Assembly (NCBI RefSeq): GCF_029211185.1
Contig: NZ_JARGDO010000018.1
Span: 38,678 to 102,677 of the forward strand
Source: Tessaracoccus caeni
GTDB lineage: Bacteria > Actinomycetota > Actinomycetes > Propionibacteriales > Propionibacteriaceae
Reading direction: 5' to 3'
DNA: 64,000 nucleotides
Shown: one piece after another, positions 44,087 to 57,898 of the stretch
Position numbering within the stretch: the stretch's first letter is position 1
How the letters are laid out: each line of letters starts with the position of its first letter
Notes under the pieces: generated by a model
Told to the model about the DNA's origin: nothing
The model's input: the letters and a program-made list of their open reading frames with translations, nothing else
Database searches by the model: none
Translations under genes and position numbers: made by a program

Positions 44087-44580
44087 CGGCGATCGCCCGC
44101 CGCGAGCTCCGCCCGCAACACATCGTCGTAGAGACGGCCCATCACGATCGTGCCGACGAAGGCGAAGGCCGCAGGCAGCCACCCCCACCAGGTCGGCACG
44201 CCGGAGAACTTCAGGACCAGCGCCGCCAGCATGGAGCCGACGAGGACGACGATGCAGCCGATGAGTATCCGCCTGCTACGCGGGCCGGCCGGATCGGTGG
44301 ACGAGATCCCATAGATGCGCGCATAGATGAACATGAGCAGCGGAAGCGCAACGACCCCCAGCGCGATGACGATCACCGCACCAGAACCGGGCATCATCTG
44401 CGCGGCCACCATCACTGCGGCGATCAGGCCGAGGGCGACGTGATACCACCACGGCGTCACAATCCGCTGGGCGAGGCTGGCCCCATCGACCCCCAGCTGA
44501 TCCAGCGCTGCGCGGGCTTCCTCTGCGGTAGGCGGCAGCACCTGCTCTCGGCGCTCTTCTGAACCAAAGTTATTTTCCAT
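44083..44580 (-). CDS. four-span membrane protein, wHTH-coupled
   Basis: 165 aa: acidic N-terminal 35 residues, then four hydrophobic segments (WWYHVALGLIAAVMVAAQMM; AVIVIALGVVALPLLMFIYA; ILIGCIVVLVGSMLAALVLK; WWGWLPAAFAFVGTIVMG). Resembles the DUF-type membrane partners of small wHTH regulators. Function unknown. It is the first gene of a two-gene operon behind a perfect palindrome. Confidence 0.75.
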   Translation of the reverse strand: MENNFGSEERREQVLPPTAEEARAALDQLGVDGASLAQRIVTPWWYHVALGLIAAVMVAAQMMPGSGAVIVIALGVVALPLLMFIYARIYGISSTDPAGPRSRRILIGCIVVLVGSMLAALVLKFSGVPTWWGWLPAAFAFVGTIVMGRLYDDVLRAELAAGDRR

Positions 44581-44581
44581 G

Positions 44582-44608
44582 TTGGAAACTCTACATGAGA
44601 GTTTCCAA
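44582..44608. promoter_or_regulatory. operator of the membrane protein/wHTH operon
   Basis: TTGGAAACTCT (44582-44592) and AGAGTTTCCAA (44598-44608) are perfectly complementary around ACATG and end 1 nt from the start codon. A second partial dyad CCAAGAA/TTTCTTGG follows at about 44605-44627. Confidence 0.75.
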
Positions 44609-44644
44609 GAAGGAAAGACTTTCTTGGTCCAGCGCGTGGCTCGG

Positions 44645-45058
44645 TCAGCCAGGGTTGCCGGAATACAACTCGGCCGCCGCGCGGATCAGCGCCCGGATCG
44701 CCGCCTCGTTCTCGCGAACTTCCTCGGGCTTCTTCAACTTCACGTGACGCATCGCCGCCGTGCCCACCAGCAACCCGGACGGATCCGCCAGTCGCGAGCC
44801 CTGCAGTAGCGTGAACGAGACCCACTTGCCGAACGGGGTCAGCGCCGCCATCCCCCAACCGTTGTAGCCAAACTGATGAGCGGCGTAGCCGACGCTGGCA
44901 TCCACCTCATCGACGGAGTACCTCACGTCTGGCAGCGTCGAAACCACCAGTTCGTGCAGCGCGAGATACACCTCGACGAGCGGCTCGGGCCTGCCTTCGA
45001 CCAGCGTCGCCAGCTGCTTCGCGGTCGGAGTGTCGATGTGCGGATGAGTCTTGGCCAT
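44645..45058 (-). CDS. DUF1801 (YdhG/SufE-like fold) domain protein
   Basis: 137 aa with the DUF1801 features VYLALHELVVSTLPDVRYSV, FGYNGWGMAALTPFGKWVSF and MRHVKLKKPEEV. Relatives include the Bacillus iron chaperone Fra and many proteins of unknown role. Single gene in this context. A 5' extension is not needed; MAKTHPH has a GAGGG just upstream. Confidence 0.82.
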   Translation of the reverse strand: MAKTHPHIDTPTAKQLATLVEGRPEPLVEVYLALHELVVSTLPDVRYSVDEVDASVGYAAHQFGYNGWGMAALTPFGKWVSFTLLQGSRLADPSGLLVGTAAMRHVKLKKPEEVRENEAAIRALIRAAAELYSGNPG

Positions 45059-45121
45059 GAGGGAAGCCTATGCCGCCGCACCAACACAAGCCCTCCATGC
45101 GGACGACGCGACTGCCCCCGG

Positions 45122-46438
45122 ATGGACATTGCTCGATCACAAGAGTTGACTAGGGCGGTGCTTCGCCTCCGCAACCCCACGCTGGTGACCTTGGCCAACC
45201 TTCGCGGCAACGGCCGTGCCTGCGTCTACACCGAACCCCTGTGGGGAATGTCGATGCAGCTGGTGCTGCCCTATGCGTCGGTGTTCATGCTGGCCCTGGG
45301 CGTGCACGACACCCAGATCGGTCTGCTGGCCACCATCTCGATGCTCTCCCAGGTGATCTTCGGCCTGCTCAGCGGCGTGATCACCGACAAACTGGGCCGA
45401 CGCATGACCACCGCCGTCTTCGACATCATCGCGTGGACGATCCCGTGCTTGATCTGGGCCGCTTCACAGAACTTCTGGTGGTTCCTGGTGGCGGCGGTGA
45501 TCAACGGCACCTGGCAGGTCACCCAGAACTCGTGGGACTGCCTGCTGGTCGAGGACGTGGATCGCTCGGAGATCCCGAAGATGTACTCGCTGATGAAGAT
45601 GGCCGGCGACTTCTCCGCCCTCTTCGCCCCCATCGCCGCGCTGCTCGTCTCGCAGCTGGGCCTCGAACCCGCCGTTCGGATCCTCTACGTCAACGCCGCC
45701 GTGATCATGAGCCTCAAGATCTGGCTGTTGTATCGCTACTCGACGGAGACCGCGACGGGCAAGGTCCGCATGCAGCAGACCAAGGGGGTCAGCATCTGGA
45801 GGTCGCTGTCCGAGTATCGCGGCGTGCTCGGGATCATCGTCCGCTCCAAGGGCACCGTTTTCTCGCTGGCCGTCGCGGTGATCATCGGCGCCGTCGCCTT
45901 GGTGAACGGCACCTTCTGGCAGGTGGTGATCAACCAGCACCTGGGTGTGCCGGACGCGCTGCTGCCCTTCTTCCCGATGGTTCGTTCGCTGCTATCGGTG
46001 GCCTTCTTCTTCACTCTGATTCCGTATCTCACCCACGGACGCTCGCTGAAGTTGCCCACCTTGATCGGCTTCTCCGTCTACTTGGGGGCGCAGGTGTTGC
46101 TGGTCGCCATCCCGTCGGGAGGCGCCGCCGACCTCACCACCTACGCGCTGCTCGGCGGCTGCCTGCTGCTCGACGCGTTCGGCTCCGGGATCCTCTTCGT
46201 GCTCGGGGAATCGCTGGTCGCCCTGCACGTCGACCGGCAGGAGCGCTCGCGCGTGATGGCGATCCAGCGCACCTGCGTGATGCTGGTCACAGCACCCTTC
46301 GGTTGGCTCGCCGGCTGGCTGTCAAGCATGGACCGCACGTGGCCGTTCCTGCTCACCGCCGGTCTGCTCGTGCTGGGCATCGCGATCGCCGCCCTGTTCT
46401 GGGTGAAGACCGCCGACGACGCCACTCAGCACGCCTGA
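45122..46438 (+). CDS. MFS transporter
   Basis: 438 aa, 12 membrane segments; motif A GVITDKLGRRMTTAVFD. N-terminal part LWGMSMQLVLPYASVFMLAL. The C-terminal end is DDATQHA. Family substrate cannot be read from sequence. The frame is open to 44876, but that extension overlaps the DUF1801 gene on the other strand; ATG at 45122 is chosen, though the ribosome site is weak. Confidence 0.85.
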   Translation: MDIARSQELTRAVLRLRNPTLVTLANLRGNGRACVYTEPLWGMSMQLVLPYASVFMLALGVHDTQIGLLATISMLSQVIFGLLSGVITDKLGRRMTTAVFDIIAWTIPCLIWAASQNFWWFLVAAVINGTWQVTQNSWDCLLVEDVDRSEIPKMYSLMKMAGDFSALFAPIAALLVSQLGLEPAVRILYVNAAVIMSLKIWLLYRYSTETATGKVRMQQTKGVSIWRSLSEYRGVLGIIVRSKGTVFSLAVAVIIGAVALVNGTFWQVVINQHLGVPDALLPFFPMVRSLLSVAFFFTLIPYLTHGRSLKLPTLIGFSVYLGAQVLLVAIPSGGAADLTTYALLGGCLLLDAFGSGILFVLGESLVALHVDRQERSRVMAIQRTCVMLVTAPFGWLAGWLSSMDRTWPFLLTAGLLVLGIAIAALFWVKTADDATQHA

Positions 46439-46652
46439 GCCTTCGTTCGAGCACCCCGCACGGCACGGTGGTGACGCGCCCCACCGGCTGGGGCACGTCG
46501 GAGCGCGCTTCCTGCCACCGGGGGTCTGGGCCTATAGAGTGGACAGTGGGAATCCACTGATGGAGAACCCCAGGATTGTGACCGCCGCCGCTACGGCATG
46601 GTGGGCAAGGCCCTTCGACGTGTGTAGTACCTCGACGAGAAAGGCACATTCC

Positions 46653-47552
46653 ATGACTCATCCTTCCCCAGACGCCCGGCCGGGAACCCATCTCCGGCTG
46701 GTGTGGCCGCAGTGGCAGGGCGCAGGCAGCAGCAGCGTGCGCAGCCTCGCCACCGAGTTCCCCTTCGACATCGCCCGCCGCGGCTACACCGTGGGAACGA
46801 CCGTGCTCCAGGCGATCTTGCCTCCGCACGACGGCCCCACCGCCGTCGTGCCCACCGAGATGGGCGACCGTGGCCTCGAAGAACACGACGGGATCGAGGC
46901 CAAGGAGATCGTGGTCGAGCAACTGCGTTCGGCCTTGGCCGTCATCCAGGAACACGAGCCAGATAGGATCACGACACTGGGCGGGGACTGCGCCGTCAGC
47001 GTCGCGCCCTTCGCCGCGCTCGCGGCCACCTACGGCGACGACTTGGCGATGATCTGGATCGACTCGCACCCAGACGTGGACACAGGAGACACCGCCTACG
47101 AGGGATACCACGCCATGGCCGTCTCCGCTCTGATCGGAGAGGGCGACCAAGACATCCTCGACGCGCTGCCGGCAACCCTGCCCGCGTCGAAGGTCGCCCT
47201 CGTCGGGCTGCATTCCTGGCAGGAAGACGCCTTTACCAACGTCGTCGACTGGGGCTTGCACACGTTCGCTCCCGATGCCCTCCGCGAGAACTCGGACAGC
47301 CTGCTGGCCTGGCTGCAGGAGACCGGAGCATCAAAGGTCGCCATCCACTTCGACGTCGACACCATCGACGCTGCCGAGGTTCAGCTCGGTCTCGGCGCAG
47401 ACTTCGGAGGACTCACCATCACACAGGCGCGGCGAGTGATCGCCGACCTCGACGGTGCCGCAGACGTAGTCGGTTTCACCATCGCCGAGTACACCCCACG
47501 CCAGGTGATCCACCTCCAGCAGCTACTCCACGGACTGCCGCTCCTCGGATAG
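46653..47552 (+). CDS. arginase-fold (ureohydrolase family) protein with GGDC motif
   Basis: 299 aa. Ureohydrolase layout: TLGGDCAVSVAPF in place of GGDHS, MIWIDSHPDVDTG for the DAHxD ligands, and IHFDVDTIDA for the SxDxDxxDP ligands. The first motif's metal-ligand His is Cys here and the Pro of the last motif is lacking, so activity may be altered; actinobacterial arginase-like proteins with GGDC exist. AAAGG lies 9 nt before the ATG at 46653. Single gene; guanidine or formimidoyl substrate unproven. Confidence 0.82.
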   Translation: MTHPSPDARPGTHLRLVWPQWQGAGSSSVRSLATEFPFDIARRGYTVGTTVLQAILPPHDGPTAVVPTEMGDRGLEEHDGIEAKEIVVEQLRSALAVIQEHEPDRITTLGGDCAVSVAPFAALAATYGDDLAMIWIDSHPDVDTGDTAYEGYHAMAVSALIGEGDQDILDALPATLPASKVALVGLHSWQEDAFTNVVDWGLHTFAPDALRENSDSLLAWLQETGASKVAIHFDVDTIDAAEVQLGLGADFGGLTITQARRVIADLDGAADVVGFTIAEYTPRQVIHLQQLLHGLPLLG

Positions 47553-47611
47553 GAAGCGGTCACGCCGCGTACACTGAACGAGAGCCCGGCTACGGAGTGG
47601 AGGTGCTGACG

Positions 47612-47932
47612 GTGACGAGCAAGGTTCTTTATCGCGACGTGGTGCCGTATTCCGTGCCGTCCTCGCTTGACACGCTGCGCGGACCGTCTGCGGGCGTCCT
47701 GGAGCTGCCGATCACGGTCCATTGGGGTCCAAGGAAGAGCTTTGATCTTGAGCGTCCAGGCCTCTTGCGAGCGGCGTATCGCGCCGTCGTACGCGAGGGG
47801 ACTGTCGCTGATCAAGAGGCATTGCTCAACGCGGAGCTGTTGCGACGGGTGTGGCCGGAGCTGGTGCTTCCCGATCGTTGTCGGGAGCTCTGGGAATCTG
47901 CGTTCCCGGAGCTGAAGCCAGTCTTTCACTAG
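47612..47932 (+). CDS. hypothetical protein of AbiEii-adjacent type
   Basis: 106 aa. SVPSSLDTLRGPSAGVLELP and a C-terminal LRRVWPELVLPDRCRELWES resemble the small proteins that precede AbiEii-like nucleotidyltransferase genes in actinobacteria (possible antitoxin role). GTG 47612 has GGAGG 8 nt upstream and is preferred over the GTG at 47597. It is followed after 13 nt by a truncated AbiEii-like fragment. Confidence 0.6.
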   Translation: MTSKVLYRDVVPYSVPSSLDTLRGPSAGVLELPITVHWGPRKSFDLERPGLLRAAYRAVVREGTVADQEALLNAELLRRVWPELVLPDRCRELWESAFPELKPVFH

Positions 47933-47945
47933 GGATTTCAGGTGG

Positions 47946-48191
47946 GTGCGAGACTTCCTGGACCTTGATGCCATTCGGGAATCAGGGCGCTATTCGGATG
48001 CGGATCTCTTGACGCTCGGTCGCGAGCACGACGACGGATTCGATGTCTTGATGTTCGCCGCACAGTTGGCCCGCGTCGCTCATTTTGAGGCCGAGGAAGC
48101 AGATGAGTATGGGGTCGACCAAGCTGCGTTCGCTCTCGTCCAACGCCGGACCCTCTCCTGGGCTGTTGCGATCCGCGACTCAACTGGCTGA
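47946..48191 (+). pseudogene. C-terminal fragment of an AbiEii-like nucleotidyltransferase
   Basis: 81 codons: RDFLDLDAIRESGRYSDADL, GFDVLMFAAQLARVA, and YGVDQAAFALVQRRTLSWAV match the C-terminal helical part of AbiEii/AbiGii-type nucleotidyltransferase toxins. The nucleotidyltransferase core (GGxxL...D) is absent, and the fragment starts directly after the preceding gene, so an internal deletion is likely. Expected inactive. Confidence 0.6.
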
Positions 48192-48224
48192 GCAGACTGA
48201 CCAGCACGGAACCTGCCACCATGG

Positions 48225-49079
48225 TCATGGGGTTCTCGGTTTTAGCGTCGGCCCGCCTTGGCGGAGGCGGGCGAGGTGGATCATCAGGTAGAGGATCTCC
48301 TCGCGGGAGAGCTCTGTTCCGTAGGTCTCGTGCAGGAAAGTGGCGATGGTGACGGCGCACTGATGCGACTCCGGCTCGCTGCGGCTGAGCATCTCGAAGA
48401 GTTGATCGTGTCCGCCGGAGAGTTGAGCGCCTTCGGAGAGCCGCCGCACCACGAACTTCAGGTGGGTGAGGAAGCGCTCGACGTGGCTCGGGTCGAGCGC
48501 CGCGGTGGGCATCCAATCGCGGACGATCTTCATCACTCCGTTCACGGCGGAGGCCGTGCGCTGCGTCTCGACCATGTTTCCGGTCAAACCGGCGTTGACC
48601 AGGTGCATCGTGATGAACCCGGCCTCTTCGAGCGGGAGCCGATCCCCCGAGAGTTCCTCCACCCAGTCGAGCACCTGGAGCGCGATCTCGAACTCTTGGC
48701 GATAGGTGGCCTTGGTCTCGAACAGCAGGTTGTTGAACAAGGGGGCATTGCGGTACAGCCGGTCGAGCGCGGCGGCTAGGTGGTCGGCCAAGCCGATCTC
48801 GACGGCGGGCGTCAACTGGAGATCGTGGCGCTCGGCCAGTCTCTCGGCGACCTTCGCGGTCAACTCGACCACCGGATACGGCAGCGACACCAGGATGGCC
48901 CGCATGCCTTCGCCTGCGTCGGAATGGTCGAGGACAAAGCGTTTCTCCACCTGGGCGGGGTCCACCTCGTCGCCCCGACGGGTGTTGAAGCCGAGACCAG
49001 GCCCGACGAGCACCGCCTCGCGACCGTCGGGCAAGACGGCCGCCACCGAGTTGTTGTTGAAGACCCTCAAGATCCTCAT
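48225..49079 (-). CDS. licT: BglG/LicT-family transcription antiterminator
   Basis: 284 aa. CAT RNA-binding domain MRILRVFNNNSVAAVLPDGR with VLVGPGLGF, then two PRDs with histidines (VLDHSDAGE, ITMHLVNAG; GAQLSGGHDQ, LMIHLAR). Last gene of the minus-strand operon GH1-EIIBCA-BglG. The RAT-like leaders of this operon keep the canonical GGATTGT...GCAAGACC sequence, unlike operon 1, so the two antiterminators are probably insulated from each other. Confidence 0.92.
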   Translation of the reverse strand: MRILRVFNNNSVAAVLPDGREAVLVGPGLGFNTRRGDEVDPAQVEKRFVLDHSDAGEGMRAILVSLPYPVVELTAKVAERLAERHDLQLTPAVEIGLADHLAAALDRLYRNAPLFNNLLFETKATYRQEFEIALQVLDWVEELSGDRLPLEEAGFITMHLVNAGLTGNMVETQRTASAVNGVMKIVRDWMPTAALDPSHVERFLTHLKFVVRRLSEGAQLSGGHDQLFEMLSRSEPESHQCAVTIATFLHETYGTELSREEILYLMIHLARLRQGGPTLKPRTP

Positions 49080-49161
49080 GGTTCTCCGATCTGCACAGAG
49101 GGCGCGGGGCACCCGAGCGGGACGATGCCCACCCCGGATGCACCCGCGCCGCTGCCGAGCA

Positions 49162-51069
49162 TCATGATGCAGCAGTATCCTGACGCGCCGGAGCGATCAC
49201 CAGGAGCGGATCGCCCACAGCCACCGATCCGTCCGTGGCTGCGGACACCTCACCGATCTTGCGGGCGTTGGTGATCAGCACGGGCGTAGCGAGCGAGTAG
49301 CCCGCTTCCTCGATCGTCTTGAGATCGACGTCGATCAGCGCATCGCCAGCCTTGACCTCTTGCTTGACCTCGACGTGGGTGGTGAAGCCGCGACCAGCAA
49401 GGTTCACAGTGTCGATACCCACATGGATGAGCAGTTCGACTCCATCGGTGGTTCTCAAGCCCACGGCATGTCCGCTCGCCGGTGCCACGATCACTATTCC
49501 GTCGCACGGCGCAACCACCTGGCCGCTTGTGGGCAGAATGCCCACGCCTGCACCAACAGCGCCTCCCGCGAACACCGGATCAGGTACCTCGCTGAGAGGG
49601 ATCACTTTTCCGGAGATGGGGCTGCCCACCGTGAGCGTTCCGGTTATGGGGGCCGCCGGAGTCACGGGCACTACCGCAGCCACGGCCACCGGCGGAGTAT
49701 CGGCCCCAACGGTCACCTGGGCCTTCTTCTCGTAGCCGAAGAGGAGGATTCCGACGAACATCATGGCGAAGGCCACGCCGATACCGATCACGTAGCCCAG
49801 CGTGGGAGTCATCAACGGGATCGTGAAGACGCTGGACAGGGCGAAGCCACCGGCCTTCGCACCGAAAGCACCGATGATGGCGCCACTGACGGTGGCGGCC
49901 ACGATGAGCAGCGGCAGTACCCGCTTGTATCGCAAGATCACGCCGTAGAGCATGGGCTCGGACACACCGGCCAGAAGTCCCGACAGCGCGCCCGCGCCGG
50001 CGAGTTCACGAAGTTCGCTACCCCTGGGCGCGCGGAGGAACACCGCAAGGGCGAGGCCCCAGACGGCGAAGTTGTAGCCGCCGGTGACGGCGATGATGGG
50101 GTCGCCGCCGAATGCCTCGATGTTCGACAAGATGACTGGAACGAGCGCCCAGTGAAGGCCGAACATGACGAAGAAGATGAACGTGCCGCTCAGGAGCGCC
50201 CCCATCAGGGCAGGCGAGAAGCTGTTGGCGGCCCAGATGCCGTCGGTCAGCGCCTGGCCCACGATGACGCCGAAGGGTCCGAACACCAGCGCGGCCAGGG
50301 GCACCAGCACCGCAAGAGACACCGTCGGCACCACGAGGAGCTGGAGGTTCTTGGGGATGATCCGGCGCAGCAGCGGTTCCAGGTAAGACAGCGCGATCGC
50401 GATGAAGATAGCGGGGAAGATGGAGGAGGTGTAGTTGAACATGTACATCGGCGCGCCGAGGAAGGACAGCACGTCCCCGGCTTGCCCCAGCCCGGTGAAC
50501 GACGGCTCCAGCAACGCGGCCGCTGCGGCGGCTCCAAGGTAGGGAGTGGCGCCGAGCCGGCGCGAGGCCGTCGCCGCGATCAAGATCGGCAGGAAGTAGA
50601 AGAACGCATTGCTGGCGGCGGTCATCACCGATATGGCGGCGCTCGGAGCTGCGGGGTCGTACCACTCGAGCTGGGATCCCACGTTGAGGAACATCTTCAG
50701 CATCGACGCGCCCACCAAGGGCATCAGCAGTGGCTGGAAGGTGCCGGCCAACAGGGCGAACAGCCAGTCGACGAAGCCTTGTTTCTCCTTTGCGCCGCTA
50801 TCCCCTTCCCCGCTCAGCCTGGCCCACCCCGGCGCCTTGATGAGTTCGCGGTACACATCGGCCACGTCCGGACCGATGACCACCTGGATCTGCCCGCCCG
50901 ACTCGACCACTTGAATGACGCCCTTGGTTGCCGATAGGTCGTCGCGGCGAACCTTGTCCTTGTCCTTGACGACGAACCGGAGCCGTGTGGCGCAGTGCGT
51001 CACGGTGTTGACGTTGTCCGGTCCTCCGACCAGGGTGCCGATCGTTACGGCGAGGTCAGTTGTCTTCAT
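49162..51069 (-). CDS. bglF: beta-glucoside-specific PTS transporter subunit EIIBCA
   Basis: 635 aa, domains B-C-A. EIIB Cys in THCATRLRFVV (canonical), EIIC about 105-440 with GVSEPMLYGVILRYKRVLP, EIIA about 495-625 with ELLIHVGIDTV. The sequence differs clearly from the paralogue at 9540. Its start is preceded by GGAGGG, and that ribosome site can be paired by the leader (51079-51113). Follows the GH1 gene by 113 nt that contain a RAT-like element. Imports and phosphorylates a beta-glucoside for the GH1 enzyme. Confidence 0.93.
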   Translation of the reverse strand: MKTTDLAVTIGTLVGGPDNVNTVTHCATRLRFVVKDKDKVRRDDLSATKGVIQVVESGGQIQVVIGPDVADVYRELIKAPGWARLSGEGDSGAKEKQGFVDWLFALLAGTFQPLLMPLVGASMLKMFLNVGSQLEWYDPAAPSAAISVMTAASNAFFYFLPILIAATASRRLGATPYLGAAAAAALLEPSFTGLGQAGDVLSFLGAPMYMFNYTSSIFPAIFIAIALSYLEPLLRRIIPKNLQLLVVPTVSLAVLVPLAALVFGPFGVIVGQALTDGIWAANSFSPALMGALLSGTFIFFVMFGLHWALVPVILSNIEAFGGDPIIAVTGGYNFAVWGLALAVFLRAPRGSELRELAGAGALSGLLAGVSEPMLYGVILRYKRVLPLLIVAATVSGAIIGAFGAKAGGFALSSVFTIPLMTPTLGYVIGIGVAFAMMFVGILLFGYEKKAQVTVGADTPPVAVAAVVPVTPAAPITGTLTVGSPISGKVIPLSEVPDPVFAGGAVGAGVGILPTSGQVVAPCDGIVIVAPASGHAVGLRTTDGVELLIHVGIDTVNLAGRGFTTHVEVKQEVKAGDALIDVDLKTIEEAGYSLATPVLITNARKIGEVSAATDGSVAVGDPLLVIAPARQDTAAS

Positions 51070-51078
51070 AGTTCATGT

Positions 51079-51113
51079 CCCTCCACGGGTGATGGTTGTT
51101 GTGGTGGAGAGGG
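51079..51113 (-). promoter_or_regulatory. hairpin sequestering the EIIBCA ribosome site
   Basis: On the transcribed strand CCCTCTCCAC (51104-51113) pairs with GTGGAGGG (51079-51086, 2-nt bulge). The second arm contains the GGAGGG ribosome site, and there is no U-tract. The first arm directly adjoins the 3' end of the RAT-like element. Confidence 0.55.
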
Positions 51114-51156
51114 TCTTGCCGGCAGTCCCACCTTGGAGCAGGCTCCGTCACAATCC
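51112..51156 (-). promoter_or_regulatory. RAT-like element before EIIBCA
   Basis: Transcript sequence GGATTGTGACGG ... CCGGCAAGACC: canonical GGATTGT and GCAAGACC ends of a LicT/BglG RAT site, with an extended loop holding an inner GGAGC/GCTCC hairpin. Total 45 nt instead of about 30. Confidence 0.65.
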
Positions 51157-51182
51157 TTGGTCTCGATGGTGCTGTTCGTCGG

Positions 51183-55477
<4,295 letters not shown>

Positions 55478-55481
<4 letters not shown>

Positions 55482-57211
55482 TCCGCACCCTCTTCGCGAT
55501 GCTGCCCGACGGCGCCCGGCCAAGCCTGGTCCTGCACTTCGCGCTCACCGTGGTGAGCGTCGTGGTACGCGCGATCAGCGCCGTACTGCTGATTCCGCTG
55601 CTCGCGGCCTTGTTCGGGACGCGGCCCGAGGACGCGTGGCCCTGGGTGGGCGCGCTGGCCCTCAGCACCGCCGCCGGATGGGCGCTCGACTGGGCGGGCG
55701 CACGCGTCGGCTACCGGCTCGGCTTCGGGCTGCTGGACACCGGTCAGCACACCCTGGCGGACCGGCTGGCCCGGACCCGCCTCACCTGGTTCACGGGCGA
55801 CAACCGGGCCACAGCCCGGCAGAGCATCGCCGCGACCGGGCCCGATCTGCCGGGCATCATGGTCTACCTGGTCACCCCGGTGATCTCCGCGCTGCTGCTG
55901 CCCATCATGATCGGCATCGCGCTGCTGCCGATCGCCCCGATGCTGGGCCTCGTCGCCCTGGCCGGGGTGCCGCTGCTGGGCGGCGCCTACCTCGCGGGAG
56001 GCTTCTTCGGCCGGGCGGCGGACAAGGCGGCGTCGGAGGCGAACAGCGCCTTCACCGAGCGGATCGTCGAGTTCGCGCGCACCCAGCATGCGCTGCGCGC
56101 CGCCCGACGAGTGGATCCGGAACGCAGCCAGGTCGGCGCGGCGCTGCGCGCGCAGCACGGGGCGATGATGCGCCTGATCGGCATGCAGATCCCCGGCCAG
56201 CTTGTCTTCAGCGTCGTCAGCCAGGCGATGCTGCTCGCACTCACGGGAACCACGGTGTGGCTGGTCTCCGACGGCAGGCTCGGCGTGCCGCAGGCGATCG
56301 CGCTGATCGTGGTGATCGTGCGCTATCTGGAGGCGTTCACCGTGCTGGCCGAACTCAGCGGCGGCGTGGAGTCCGCCAGCGGGGTGCTGCGCCGCATCCG
56401 CACCGTGCTCGAGTCCCCCGTCGTTCCGGCCGGCTCCGTCACTCGGCGGACGGCGGAACCGGTGACAGCCGAGCTGCGGGGCGTCTCCTTCGCCTACGAC
56501 GACGTCGCTCCCCCGGTACTGGACCGCCTTGATCTGGCCTTCGCACCGGGCACGACCACCGCCATCGTCGGTCCGTCGGGCTCAGGAAAGACGACGGTGC
56601 TCGCGCTGCTCGCGGGCCTACACCACCCGACGGAGGGCAGCATCGTCATCGACGGCGACGACGCCCTCCAGCTGGATGCCGACTCGCGCCGCTCCCTGGT
56701 CAGCATGGTGTTCCAGCAGCCCTATCTCTTCGACGGCAGCATCCGGGACAACGTCCTGGCCGGAGATCCCGAGGCCGGCGAGCGGGCCCTCTCGGGAGTG
56801 GCCGAACTGGCCCGCGTCGCCCCGGTGCTCCGCGCGCTGCCGAACGGCTGGAAGGCCGGCGTCGGCGAGGCTGGCGCTCGGCTGTCGGGAGGCGAACGTC
56901 AGCGCGTGTCCATCGCCCGGGCGCTGCTGAAGCCGGCCCCGCTGCTGCTCGTCGACGAGGCCACCAGCGCACTGGACACCGAGAACGAGGCGGCGGTGGC
57001 GGCTGCGCTGACCGCCGACCCGGCGCCCCGCACCCGGGTGATCGTCGCGCATCGCCTCTCCAGCATCCGGGCCGCCGACCGCGTCGTGTTCATGGAGCGC
57101 GGCCGCGTCGTCGAGGACGGCACGATCGACGAGCTGCTGGCGCAGGGCGGCCGGTTCGCGGAGTTCTGGCATCACCAGGAGGCGGCGTCGGGTTGGCGAC
57201 TTCACAGCTAA
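55478..57211 (+). CDS. irtB: IrtB-type ABC importer subunit
   Basis: 577 aa. Exporter-fold membrane domain (about 1-320) and ATPase domain with [32 protein letters not shown] and [14 protein letters not shown]. No siderophore-reductase domain, as in IrtB. GTG start overlaps the irtA stop (GTGA, 55478-55481), preceded by AAGGAG. Partner of IrtA in ferric-siderophore uptake. Confidence 0.92.
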
Positions 57212-57242
57212 CGCCAGTCCCCCCCTCTTCCTTCGCATTTCA

Positions 57243-57264
57243 GATAGTGCTACTATCCGATAGT
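57243..57264 (+). promoter_or_regulatory. overlapping dyads at the MerR promoter
   Basis: GATAGT-GCT-ACTATC (57243-57257) and ACTATC-C-GATAGT (57252-57264) overlap, and TACTAT (57251-57256) can act as the -10 with the GTG start 7 nt further, a leaderless design in which the regulator sits on its own start site. Confidence 0.65.
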
Positions 57265-57898
57265 GAAGATATCCGAATTGGCCTCCCAAGCGGGCGTTCC
57301 CGTGACGGCGGTGAAGTACTACCAACGCGAGGGCCTGCTGCCTCTCGGCAAGAAGTCCGCGCCCAACCAGACCTCCTACGACCACACACATGTGCAGCGG
57401 GTCCGGCTAGTCCGGGCGCTGCTCGGCACCGGCGGACTTTCGGTGGCTGCGGCGAAGGAGGTCATCGCTGCATTCGACAGCGCCCCGCTCCCCGAGGTCT
57501 TCAGCGTCGCGCAGCACGCGATGAGCAGCTCGCGCACCAGTGAACCGGAGCCGAGCCCGCAGGCGCGGGAGCGCGTCGTCGCCGTCGCGCGGGCGCAGGC
57601 GTGGAAGATCACCGACGACAACCCGGGCATCGACGCGGCAGCGCGCGCACTCGACGGCCTCACCGCGATCGGGTTCGACGCGCCGGACGCCTATCTCCTC
57701 TCTTATGCGGCCGCCGCAGCCACGGCCGCCGCCGCCGACCTGCATGCGCTCGCCGAGCTGCCGACACCCGAGCAGCAGGCCGAGCTCATGGTGGTGGGCA
57801 GCGTGTTGGGCGACCCGCTCTTCGCAGGGCTGCGTCGCCTCGCCCAAGAAGACGCCACTCACGACGAGTTCCGCACCGATTCGAAGGAAGACCAATGA
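57263..57898 (+). CDS. MerR-family regulator
   Basis: 211 aa. N-terminal MerR HTH MKISELASQAGVPVTAVKYY, then YDHTHVQRVRLVRALLGTGG; the rest is an Ala-rich helical effector domain. No Cys metal site. GTG start almost at the -10 box. The SDR-type gene starts in its stop (ATGA), so the two form one transcript and the regulator probably controls it. Confidence 0.88.
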   Translation: MKISELASQAGVPVTAVKYYQREGLLPLGKKSAPNQTSYDHTHVQRVRLVRALLGTGGLSVAAAKEVIAAFDSAPLPEVFSVAQHAMSSSRTSEPEPSPQARERVVAVARAQAWKITDDNPGIDAAARALDGLTAIGFDAPDAYLLSYAAAAATAAAADLHALAELPTPEQQAELMVVGSVLGDPLFAGLRRLAQEDATHDEFRTDSKEDQ

